Made by a program: the position numbers and the translations under genes. Under the pieces are notes generated by a model, which saw only the letters and a program-made list of their open reading frames with translations, did no database searches and had not been told where the DNA came from. A stretch of 64,000 nucleotides of DNA, taken from positions 5,838,443 through 5,902,442 of the forward strand of contig CM022672.1 of assembly GCA_012295275.1 (NCBI GenBank), written 5' to 3'. This DNA is from Chrysomallon squamiferum (taxonomy: Eukaryota > Mollusca > Gastropoda > Neomphalida > Peltospiridae). Shown here piece after piece: positions 1 to 10,735 of this stretch. Numbering within the stretch: the stretch's first letter is position 1; every line of letters begins with the position of its first letter.

Positions 1-958
1 ATTTAACATTTATAGCATTTCTACTGAATTTTTTGTTTCCAGTTTTGTTTGTTTTGTTAACTCAACTGCAACGCTCTTTGCTTTTTCAGTGTTTGTTTAT
101 TAAAGGTTTTACATAAAACATAAAATGATCAAACTGTAATTTCTTACATGAGAAAGAGTGTTTTTTTCTTCATCACCTCCTTTTCCCAGGACAGCGTGGA
201 ATCTCTGTTTAGATTTTTTCACAGCTATTTCTTGTTTCTCTTGTTTCCATTTCACTCACTTTGCTTTTAAATAACGGTCAAATACTTGGCTATGGCGTAA
301 CATCATCAGAATGAGCATTAGCCAACCAAATACTGTTTTTTTAAAAAATGTGTAATTCTAATCCCCAAAATACAGGCTTTACAAATTGTTTCATGTAGAT
401 CTAAACCAATATTTTTAGCTCATTTTTCATTTGAATCAGATTGTTTTGAAAAATACAAAAAAATCCCCACCAAAAACAAGTATACTCTTTTAATTCAGTA
501 GTCATATTAGACCATAGAATAGTTAAAATTGTTATGGTAACTTGTATCAAGACATACGTATGGAAATTATGTAATCACTGGACATAGTGAAGAAAAAAGT
601 CATAGTCCAGTTGACTACTGGGTTTAGATATAGGTAACCAAAACACTCTGGACTAAGGTCAAGCCCTATTAGTCACAGATAATCCATTCCTTCCTGTAAA
701 TCTTCATATGAAAATATCAAAAGACTCCCCAGTCTTATTAATATACTTTGTGGAGTTTAATTACCTGAAAAACCTAAAGCAAAATTGAGTATTATGTAAT
801 AAAAACATATATGTTTATATATGCATGATGTATGTTTGCAGTCAGCAGAGAATGGGTATATTGTTCATAATTTTAAAACTAAAATGCCAAGTGTTAACAG
901 TTAAGTGAGATTTATATTAATTATGAAAATAACATTGAAACATTTTCATTTTCACTAG
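1..958. other. AT-rich non-coding, probably intron of the TRF-like gene
   Basis: No convincing coding exon is visible on either strand. The first recognisable exon of the TRF-like gene begins at 959 with a partial codon, so this stretch is most simply its upstream intron, with the earlier exons left of the window. A cag acceptor-like site at 187-189 opens a short frame, but no matching donor follows before a stop. Confidence 0.5.
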
Positions 959-1602
959 GTATATTGTGTCGTAACATAGAGAAAACTCCCTATCAAGCCT
1001 GTCGTTTGCAGCTGCTGCTGATTATGTGTAAGCTAGTAGATGGTGAGGATTATTATATTCGGTACTCTGAAGACAGTATTATCACAGTGCTGGAAGGTGT
1101 TGCCCTGTCGTTTGATGCCATTTTACAGTATATGCATGACTACCCACACATACTGAAGGCATCTGAAGAATACAGGCTACAGATTCTCAAACAGGTAATG
1201 ACATCTGTGTCATTTATTTTTTTCCAATTATATTATATATATCATTTAACTGTAACAGTTTACAAATTAATATATGCATATTTCAATATTTGTTTATCAA
1301 ATCTCTGATGAATAAGAAATCATCTCATTATTCTCGAATGTAATGGATTAGCAACATGGGCTTTTTCATGTACACTTTTCCCTAAGAAGGTAACCTTTAA
1401 TCAAATATATGGCTTTGACTGGAAATGATTCTTAACTCTCTGTTATATCTGTTATTTCCATGAATGGAAAAGGAAAGTTCTATCCAAATAGACTGAACTG
1501 GCAAACCATCATGTCTCAGACAGTTGCTTTCTCCACTTAGTAACTTAGCTGCAACATATTTGTCTCATAAAATAATTAATACATTTTAACTAATTTTGAA
1601 GC

Positions 1603-1656
<54 letters not shown>

Positions 1657-4600
1657 TTAATGTTGTTATTATTATTATTATTATTATTATGAATGACATA
1701 CATTTCAGGCTGTTTTTGTTTGTTGTAAAGCTGGGGATTTTGATGCAGCTAATGAAGTTTATCAAAGACAGTGGTTAAATGTTCCAGAATCAGCATTGGT
1801 AACTACGCAACATTTTCACATTTCTTTTTTTATTTTAATATAGGAGTATATTTTTAAGAAAAAAATAGACAACACATATATATATATATATGTAATAAAA
1901 ATTAAAAAACAAAATAACATTGGTTTATATCACATAATATTTTACATTATTTTTCTGTCTCTTGATTGTACTTGTGTTACTTAATCAGATGATAAAATAC
2001 TTTGCATTTTCTATTTACCTATTTGTACAGACATTCATACTTTGTTATATCTTTTTTAGGATATTCACAAGGAAGTGCTGGACGTTATTAAGTCCGAAGA
2101 TAAAAATCACAAACTTCTTATAGACACAAACAACAGCTATGACAAGTTTTTGTGTAAACTTGTTTTATTTCTTGATAAAATATTTCAGTGCTTACCTGAG
2201 CCTTTTTTCCTCCAGGTTTGTTTAGTAATAACTTATTTATGTATACCAGAGATTCTTGTTTATATCTTCTTCTGTTGCCAAAATTTCAGGTATATAACTA
2301 AAAATCATAAATAATAAAGAAGGAAAAAGTCCTTACATAGTTATTATGAAATGTGACAGAGGGAAAATTAAATTTTCAAATGCATGGTTATATCATGTAT
2401 GTATGTTTGTTTATCTATATTATTATATATTAGAATGTCTTTACATTTTTAATACATTTTGCAGGTACTAATATCCAAACATGAAAAACGTCATCTTTTA
2501 GAAATTGGCGAGACGACAGTTATCAATAACCCATTCAATAAAATCTCAGATCATTTTGGACATATTCACAAAATGTGGATGACCATTCCCACCACCTTGA
2601 CAGCCAAACTTAATAATATAAGAAAAGAAGTATGTACCTTTTTGTACCTGGTGATATCATTATATTACAGACAGGATGTTAACTTCAGAATGACCTGAAA
2701 TAAATACATTATACCATTTTTAATATTTTCAAAATATCTCAGACAAGTGATTATTTTTTCAAAATTTGTCTTACATTGATTTACCTCGATTAATTCTTTT
2801 TTTTGTTATTAAATTTTTTTATTATTTGCCTGTTTTAATTTTGTTTTGGGAACTTTACAGGATGATCATAAGTAATATATTGAGTAAATATGTCCAATAC
2901 AGAAGGTTTAAAAACAATTTTGACTTCAATCTCATTAAAAAGCCCAGAGATCTGGTTAGTAATATGAATCACGTCATTGTTTTCAGACATTGAAAGATGT
3001 TGCAGTTGAAATGGATACATCAGGAAGAAAAGTAAGGGATAAAAGAAATTTATCTTGGAATAAAGAAATAAACAACAATGGTATGAATTAAAGAATCAGT
3101 AGTGAACAAATAAAAGAACGTTTTTTATTTTAAGTGTCATGAAATATATATAATATAAACAAAATGGCAAACAAACATCCTATAGTGATTGCTCTAAAAA
3201 AAGTAACATGATTATTTATTTGTCTGTAATTTATGCTGTTATTAACAGACCAAAGAATTCAATTGCCAATCATTGTTATATGAGGGGGTGTTGATAAACA
3301 ATCATTCATTCATTCACTTCACCTCAAAAAAACAACAACCATTAAACAATAGTTTGAACGTTTTGATATTAATGTTTATTAGGAATAAGGCATACATTGT
3401 GTTATGTTTGCCAGATAATGCAAAATTTAGTATACTTTTCAAACCAAATATTTACAGTATTTAAAGACTTGTAATTTATTCTGCATTTCAGAACATCAGA
3501 ATGATGTATCATATAATGACAAAGTCAACAAAAGCAGGTACCTTTCTAAAAATGTTTTTAAATTGAATTTTAGAAGATTATTTGCATTTAGATATATCAA
3601 TATACATCGATCACTTAGAAGTGTATCATTAAATTTCATTAAAAAAGGGATTTACTCTTACAGTTAGACATTATCACAAACACTTTATTTTTCAAGATAG
3701 AAAATTTAGAAATTCATATTTATTTTTGGATTTCAAATATATCTTCCCTTAATACTTCCCATGGATACTTAGTAAGCTCGAATTTAAGAATTAACACTGG
3801 TAATTATGTTTATAGATTTATGAAACTTGGTAGTAAAGTGAATGTGATTAGACATATTAATGATATTAGGATATGACTAGACATCTTGAAAGATTACTAA
3901 CTGTACACGTTGGTAAAATTGGTTGATTATGTTGATTTCTGCAAATGTTTTAAGTAATGATATTACTTTCGTAAGATTACACTATTACTGCTCATTGTTA
4001 AATTTATAATGTATTGAGGTGGTAGAGGCTATATAAAATGTTAAACGTTTTTCCTTGGAGATCTGAAAAGCAGTCAAGGAAAAGAACTGCATCTGATGTT
4101 TTAAGTATGGCTCACAAGGACAGAAAAAAACTGAAAGAGGCTACAGATCAGTATGGGTATGATTGCAATACTGTTACCAGATTGTAGTAGCTTTAATTGT
4201 TTAGTTACGAAACACAGCCAACATGAATTAACTTCATTCTGACAATCTATAAGATGTGAAACATAGCTTAATAATTTACAAAAGTGAATTATCTTTACCT
4301 TTAAAGGTTTTATACCGACACACTTTGTTTTAACAAATTATATTTATGAATCAATAAATTCTGTCAAGTGTCTTTGCACATTATCATTCGACAATAAGAC
4401 AAAATTAGTTTTGGTGTCTCTTCCAGGAAACATTTTCCTCTGTCACGAAGGTACAATTCTGATGAAGATGATGATGAAGACGATGATGAAAGGTATACGT
4501 TTTAAACCTGTGGAAGGTTTATGTTACCCGGTGGTGGATTAAAAACCACCAAGTGGGATTTAAAACCATATTAGTTTATTTCTACAAAGATTCAATAAAC

Positions 4601-5667
4601 TGTACGAATAGCAACTAATACTTGAGTTAATAGTAAGGGGATATTGAGATATCTAATGTAGAAAATTTAGATAAATACCAGTACTTAACACATACAAAAT
4701 CAGTTCTTTAATTACATTTGATTACATTTACATTATCATGCTAATAAATGAACATTGCAGCAATATTTTATAAATATAATTATATTATTGAAATATGGAC
4801 AGAATTATTTATTTAAATAAAGGGATTCTGTGATTATTTTCATCTTCATTTTAACACAAGGGCCTTTTAATTTAATGTATTTTTAGCTCTGAAAAGGAAA
4901 CCACTGCACCACCAATTAAGAAAAATCTTCATAGATTCCAATACAATAAAAACAGAAACCGTCATGATTGCCTGGATGATAATTCACAGTCTCTGATTTC
5001 AGATAGTGATATTGGTATGTACTTGAAGACAGTGTTATATTTTAAGTATTTATAAAGTGCATCAGAATATAATAATTAAGCAGATGATACAGTGATTATT
5101 GCCTTTGGAAAACAGTTTTTGTTTACTGATGAAAATAATTAACAGTTTTAATTATGTTCCCCAGTTATTTCTGTTCAGCCAGTTTTCATAATTAACAACT
5201 GATCACAGTTCCCAAATTATGCATACCAACACATATTTCATTAATGAAAATACCCTTATTGTGTAATGAAATTAAATTTATTTTGTAATAAAAACAACAT
5301 GTATGCATGATTTTAACAGTTGGTTTGTTGTTCTTTTCATTTCTTTGCAGAAGAATTGAACAGACCTCCACATTTGAAAAGAATACAACACCAACATAGA
5401 GTATGTGAAGGCCTAAGATATACAAAACAAGTTCCACAGACAAGCTTGAGGAGTTTACGAAATTTATGGACAGAAGAAGAAGAAGAGGAATTTTACTTAA
5501 AAGTTCAAGAATATGGAATAGGAAATTGGTCAGCAATATGCAATGCCATGAAAACTAGGCGTACAAATGTCAACTTGAAAGACAAATGGAGGCAATTAAA
5601 AAAAAGTGAACGAATGAAATATCTAATAAAGAAATATGGTCATATCTCAAAAATAATTAGGAAATGA
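959..5667 (+). CDS. TERF: Telomeric repeat-binding factor (TRF1/TRF2-like), 5' partial
   Basis: Likely binds double-stranded telomeric DNA in the nucleus as a shelterin-type factor. Ten exons join in phase: 959-1194, 1709-1798, 2060-2215, 2465-2629, 2987-3080, 3492-3537, 4061-4156, 4427-4492, 4887-5014, 5351-5667 (463 visible residues). The first four exons encode a helical stretch resembling the TRFH dimerisation domain; exon 2 (CKAGDFDAANEVYQRQW) parallels the TRF helix with the NGNFKEAEEVF pattern. A charged linker follows with an Asp/Glu run in exon 8. The last exon holds one C-terminal Myb repeat starting LWTEEEEEEF, with GIGNWSAI and the telobox-like VNLKDKWRQLKK. A short basic tail ends at 5667. 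The N-terminus is outside the window. TRF1 and TRF2 cannot be told apart here; the TRFH call is weaker than the Myb call. AATAAA lies at 5762 and 5946. Confidence 0.85.
1603..1690. repeat. (AAT)n / (ATT)n microsatellite
   Basis: An AAT run turns into an ATT run, so it can fold back on itself. It lies in the intron just upstream of the acceptor of the 1709-1798 exon of the TRF-like gene. The poly-Asn reading frame through it is an artefact of the repeat. Confidence 0.95.
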
Positions 5668-7363
5668 TAAGAAAATTCTTTTATTATAGTCATAAAAGAT
5701 TCACTGAACTGGATTTTCTAACATGAAGGCAGAGTTAAAAAAAAAAAAAAAAAAATGTATAAATAAAAAAAATTCAGAATCGACAAAGAAATACATGTGA
5801 ACATTCCTTGATTCAAAGTAACAGGATTGATTAGTTTTGTTTAGTTATAATTTTATAAATAACATTCTAGTATAAATACAGATTCTGAAACTTACAGAAT
5901 CACATTTTATAAAGAAATGTTCAGAACACAACCAACTACTTGTACAATAAATATTTTTTTTTATTTTGTTGTTTTTTATTTTTTAAATAAATCTGTTCTT
6001 TTAGTAACTATATGTATGCCTTTTCATAAAGTTAAAATATATATATATATATATATTATGTATGAATGTATGCCTTCCATCTAAAGGTAGATATGATTCC
6101 AGAGTAACCATCTAGCTCATAATCCAAAACAGTCATTAAAGAACTAGGTAATTAAGTTAGCTGATGGTCAGTTTTAATTCATAAAGTTACGGCTATCACC
6201 CACATTTTATTTAAAACCATTATTCCTCTACTCAGTTTTTCTGCTGTCATCAGTATCTTAGAGAAATGTAAATTTTATTCTTAGTACATGCATCTCAAAA
6301 ATAGATAACAGCCATGTTTGATCGTGTATTCAGGATGTTGCCTTAAGAAATGGTGGTGGGAGATTATAATAAAACATTAAGTTTGAACTGGTAAACCAAA
6401 TGTAGTCAACAGTGACGACATGATAACTGAAGCATCCAGCTGAGCATAGATTATTTATTTGTTTTTTGTTTGAACTAGTTGGGGAAAAAACATTAAAAAA
6501 AAAAAATAATAATAACAAAAATGAAAACGCAAAAAAAAATAATGTAATGACGAGGTCTAGTACTAAATTGCTAGATTACTATAAAAACAATAAAAGCTAT
6601 AAATATTTACACGGTCTTGTTATTGATAATTTTGGTTTTCGAAGTTAGGTTGTAAGGTCAGACGTATTTCTGTACTACAATGCACTTCAATCGAACACTG
6701 CACTGGCGTTTAATATTGAGAAAAAGCTTAGTTCAATATCCGATCCAATTTCGGTTGATTCGAATGCGTTCTTGCTTAGTCTCGATTTCTACAAATGCAT
6801 ACAACCATTTTCATCGAGACAGAATTTACCGACGATAACCACCGAATCGAGCACTTGAAATACGAAGATTTCCGTGTTGTTTGTCCAAGACGTTTATTTT
6901 ACTTAGAAGGTGCTCTTTTTAAATGTTTAAGTCATGAAGTTAGTTGCATAAAAATTATCACGAATATATCCATTTTCCAAAGTGGTTGTAAAAGATTCAG
7001 TTTATAAGGTCACGAGAATAGATATAATTATGTTTATGTCTCATGGCTAACCTTGGTAATCATTACGGTATTAACTAATTAATATCTTGACTGTGCACGT
7101 AAATTCTTGTAATAAACTATTATAAAGAAAGGAAATAAGAACCGCTGCGTGATACGCACGCGCACCATACTGTTAAGCCGATTGATTTGGCATTCTGAGA
7201 TTAGGACTATAGGCTTTATAAATTATATCAAATAAAAGAGATTATGACGGTTGAAAAGAATCGGATATAAATGACAACTCGGTCAGTACATGTAAAAGAC
7301 TAACATTTTGAACAGGTGTAGTGATGACATGTTCATGTTTATGTGCATGCAGCACCAACAGTG
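5668..7363. other. Intergenic: TRF-like 3' UTR and mannosidase 5' flank
   Basis: The left part is AT-rich 3' flank with AATAAA signals, a poly-A run near 5737-5754 and an AT dinucleotide run at 6037-6056. From about 6640 to 7340 the sequence is less AT-rich and includes the near-palindrome GCGTGATACGC around 7145-7160, so the mannosidase promoter or 5' UTR probably lies here. The open frame at 6795-7007 has no recognisable family and no splice context, so I do not call it a gene. Confidence 0.5.
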
Positions 7364-10300
7364 ATGGGATTTAGAAGAAAGTCGATAATTGTTTGTTTTA
7401 TAGCATGTTTAATTTTGAATGTCTTCTTGTGTTTATGGGTGTATTTAATAGCTGAAAGCCAGTTAGAAGCCACAGTGATAATTCAGCATGAAACTCATGT
7501 CGCAAAGTCGTGGGGATTTGGATTCATCAAGGAAAGCTGTCAGCTTTACCATGTCCCAAGATACAATGACCAATCAGAACAGAGAATTATGGAAAACCGT
7601 ACTGAAATGGAGTTTTTTGAACCTGGAGAAGGTACTTGTAGTATTCAGTTGGCAGCAGAAATGCATCATGTTGATATACAGATGGAGAAGGAGTGGGACA
7701 AAATACACACTGGCTATCCACAGTATGTGTACACTGTCAGTGGTTGGAAGCAGGTGATAGATATCCCATCATACAAAGTCAAAGGCCATGACAGACCTCT
7801 CCAGGTTATCATTGTTCCTCACTCACACCAAGACCCAGGCTGGCTGCATACTTCTGACAGCTATTTCACAACATACACCAGAGAAACTCTGTCACTGGCT
7901 GTCTCTAAACTTAAAAGTCATCCACACTGGAAGTTCATCTGGGCTGAAGTCTTATTTCTGGCTCGATGGTGGAAACAGGCATCTTCTAAAGAGAAGGACA
8001 ATCTTAAGACTTTAGTGAACAATGGTCAGTTTGAAGTTGTTACAGGAGGATGGGTGGTTTCAGATGAGGCCACTGAGCACTATGAGTCCATGCTTGGCCA
8101 GCTTATTGAGGGACATCAGTGGCTGCTGAAGACTCTTGGGAGAGTTCCTACTAATGCTTGGTCTATTGATGAGTTTGGTTACTCTCCAACAATGCCTTAC
8201 ATGTTGAAGAGATCAGGATTGGAAAATATTGTCATTCAAAGAGTCCACTACTCTGTTAAAAAGCACCTTGCTTCATCACTGAATCTTGAATTCTACTGGA
8301 AACAGGTTTGGGATGGCAAAAACAAAACAGATATTTTTACCCACATGATGCCTTTTCTGTCATATAACATCCCATCTTCTTGTGGTCCAGATCTTTTTAT
8401 TTGTTGTCAGTTTGATTTTTCCAGAAAAAAATGCACATTGGGTCAGAAAAAGATTCCTCTTGCTACAGTCACAAAGGAAAATGTTGCATCTTTGTCCAGG
8501 AAACTCTGGGAGCAATTTCAGAAGAAAGCCCAGTTGTTCAGAAGTAATGTTCTTTTGGTTCCACATGGAGATGATTTTAGATATTCTGACAGTTCTGAAT
8601 GGGACAACCAGTTGGGTAACATGGAAAAATTGATGACATACATGAATGAAGCTAAAACTATGCATATCATTGTTAAGTTTGGAACTTTATCCGATTATTT
8701 TGATGCTTTGAAAAATGATAAACAGCACATATCAGAAGATTTACGAAGGTTTCCATCTCTTAGTGGTGATTTTTTCCCATACAATGACCGTGATGACCAA
8801 TACTGGACAGGATACTTTACAAGTAGGCCTTTCTTGAAGCATATAGCAAGGATTCTACAATCTCGGTTAAGATTAGCAGAAATTTTATATTCTCTTAGTC
8901 TTGTTGAAGCTCTCAGAACTAGATCAAACTGGTTTAGTTTTCTAGAAAATAAATATGAAAATCTTGTATCTGACAGACAAGCTCTTGCTTTATTTCAGCA
9001 TCATGATGCAATAACTGGTACATCAAAGGCTTCAGTTGTGAAAAACTATGCAAGCATTCTGCATACAGCTTTAAAAGATATTAACTCTTTGTTAGCTGCT
9101 GTTATTACTTTCTTTATGCTAAAGTCATCTTCACAAACAGCTGGTGAGTCGCTGATGATGTTAACTGAACTGAGTTTATTTCCAAATAAACCCCCAGAGA
9201 AAATAGTTAATGATGTTACAGATAAAAAAATTGTTGTTGTCTCTAACCCTTTGACTGTTCACAGAAATGATGTCGTCAGTGTTAAAGTGTCTAATCCTTA
9301 CCTCAGAGTTATAGAGAGTATCAGTGGTAAAGGAGTTCTTTATCAAATCAATCCAGTTTTTAATAGAAAAAAGGACTGGGAGCCAAACCTGTATGAAGTG
9401 TTGTTTGCAGTCAGCTTAGCTCCACTCTCTTTGAAAACATATATTTTGATGCCAGTTGTTGAAAAGACCCAGGATGTTTTCTCAAAGGTGTTGATGATTA
9501 ACAAAGAGCTGATAGATGTAAATAGTATTTTCAGTATCAGTGTTGCTGGAGCTGAAGTGACCGAAACGGAGATACACAACAATTATCTAAAGGCTTCATT
9601 TTCCACTTGCACTGGGTTACTAAAGTATGTACAGAGAAAAGCAGATAAATCAAATGTTAATGTTCAAATGAAATTTGTGACTTACGGAACAGGTTCCTGG
9701 AAGAATCCTTACAAAGATAAAAGTGGGGCATATATTTTTCTTCCTGACGGACCTGCTAAAGAAACAAATCTTTTGTATCCTTCCATGTTTGTTGTTTCTG
9801 GTTCTGTGTCTTCCAGTGTATACACAGTGCTGCAAGGTGTAGTACAGAAAGTCACTTTACACAATGTTGAAGGACCTCTGAGCAGTGCTGTTTTGGTTGA
9901 TAATGATGTTGATATTGGTTCAAGTACATGGGATAACAAAGAACTTGTCATGAAATTGGAAACTGATATAAATAACAGCGATGGAACTTTCTGTGTTGAT
10001 TTAAATGGTTTTCAGATGCACAGGAAGAAAAGGCGAAGCAAAATGAAAATCCAAGGAAATTTTCATCCTTTGACTTCTTCCGCTTTTGTTGAGGATCTTG
10101 CCAGAGGGGAACGTCTGACTCTGCTTGCAGGAGAAGCTCATGGAGTAGCAAGTCTTGATGTGGGTTGGCTTGAAGTGGTGTTAGATAGAAGACTAATGCA
10201 GGATGACTGGAGAGGTCTTGGTGAAGGTGTCAAGGATAACGAAGCAACTCCCAGTCGATTCATAATTGTCATAGAAAACATGACGTCCTCACGACACAGC

Positions 10301-10735
10301 GACATTGCAGCTTGCTTTTTATCAATGCTGAGCAACATTTTGTCACAGTATTTAAATAACCCAATTATTTCATTTGTACCTGTTTCTTCACTTGTTAAAC
10401 ACATTGCACCCATGAGGTCTTTCATGAATTTTCAACTTCCATGTGCTTTACAGCTTTTGAATCTACGATCATTTCAGCCAAGTAAGAACAGTTTTGTCAC
10501 TGCTCTGTTGATTGTGCACCACACTGGATTGGACTGCAGCTTTCAGGAATTGCCAGAGAATAAAAACAGTTGTAAATCTGTTGAGAAATTAAACCTTGCA
10601 ATGTTTGATGGCGTAAAGATAGTGTCTGCAACTGAAATGAATTTGAGTGGTGTACATAAGAAAAAAGCAGCAAGTTTGAATGAAGAAACAATTCCACCCA
10701 TGGAAATACAAACTTACAAAGTTATTTTAAAATAA
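7364..10735 (+). CDS. MAN2A: Golgi alpha-mannosidase II-like (GH38), single exon
   Basis: Predicted type II Golgi glycosidase that trims mannoses from hybrid N-glycans, zinc-dependent and retaining. The ATG at 7364 gives 1123 residues, close to the usual ~1140; an in-frame stop at 7325 and no earlier ATG support it. A cytosolic basic tip (GFRRK) precedes one membrane anchor at residues ~7-31, then a stem and the GH38 domain from ~147. Visible active-site motifs are HSHQDPGW (153-160, zinc ligands His and Asp), WSIDEFGYSPTMPY (Asp269, predicted nucleophile), MMPFLSYNIP, GDDFRY and FQHHDAITGT (His546-His547). Mid and C-terminal beta domains run to the end. The family usually has Asn in HSHND, and IDPFG is IDEFG here. 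The gene has no introns, unlike all its neighbours. AATAAA lies at 10888. A diverged MAN2A paralogue or retrogene is possible. Confidence 0.93.
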   Translation: MGFRRKSIIVCFIACLILNVFLCLWVYLIAESQLEATVIIQHETHVAKSWGFGFIKESCQLYHVPRYNDQSEQRIMENRTEMEFFEPGEGTCSIQLAAEMHHVDIQMEKEWDKIHTGYPQYVYTVSGWKQVIDIPSYKVKGHDRPLQVIIVPHSHQDPGWLHTSDSYFTTYTRETLSLAVSKLKSHPHWKFIWAEVLFLARWWKQASSKEKDNLKTLVNNGQFEVVTGGWVVSDEATEHYESMLGQLIEGHQWLLKTLGRVPTNAWSIDEFGYSPTMPYMLKRSGLENIVIQRVHYSVKKHLASSLNLEFYWKQVWDGKNKTDIFTHMMPFLSYNIPSSCGPDLFICCQFDFSRKKCTLGQKKIPLATVTKENVASLSRKLWEQFQKKAQLFRSNVLLVPHGDDFRYSDSSEWDNQLGNMEKLMTYMNEAKTMHIIVKFGTLSDYFDALKNDKQHISEDLRRFPSLSGDFFPYNDRDDQYWTGYFTSRPFLKHIARILQSRLRLAEILYSLSLVEALRTRSNWFSFLENKYENLVSDRQALALFQHHDAITGTSKASVVKNYASILHTALKDINSLLAAVITFFMLKSSSQTAGESLMMLTELSLFPNKPPEKIVNDVTDKKIVVVSNPLTVHRNDVVSVKVSNPYLRVIESISGKGVLYQINPVFNRKKDWEPNLYEVLFAVSLAPLSLKTYILMPVVEKTQDVFSKVLMINKELIDVNSIFSISVAGAEVTETEIHNNYLKASFSTCTGLLKYVQRKADKSNVNVQMKFVTYGTGSWKNPYKDKSGAYIFLPDGPAKETNLLYPSMFVVSGSVSSSVYTVLQGVVQKVTLHNVEGPLSSAVLVDNDVDIGSSTWDNKELVMKLETDINNSDGTFCVDLNGFQMHRKKRRSKMKIQGNFHPLTSSAFVEDLARGERLTLLAGEAHGVASLDVGWLEVVLDRRLMQDDWRGLGEGVKDNEATPSRFIIVIENMTSSRHSDIAACFLSMLSNILSQYLNNPIISFVPVSSLVKHIAPMRSFMNFQLPCALQLLNLRSFQPSKNSFVTALLIVHHTGLDCSFQELPENKNSCKSVEKLNLAMFDGVKIVSATEMNLSGVHKKKAASLNEETIPPMEIQTYKVILK

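Noticed and set aside
1596-1778. Open frame with poly-Asn
   Set aside because: It is an AAT microsatellite read as codons; only the end overlaps a real exon (1709-1798) of the TRF-like gene, in another frame.
4515-4566. Possible hairpin (GGTGGTGG / CCACC) as an RNA gene
   Set aside because: The stem is too short and lies in an ordinary intron; no RNA family recognised.
6795-7007. Open frame of 70 codons between the TRF-like gene and the mannosidase
   Set aside because: No recognisable domain, no splice partner and no conserved-looking motif; kept only as possible 5' UTR sequence.
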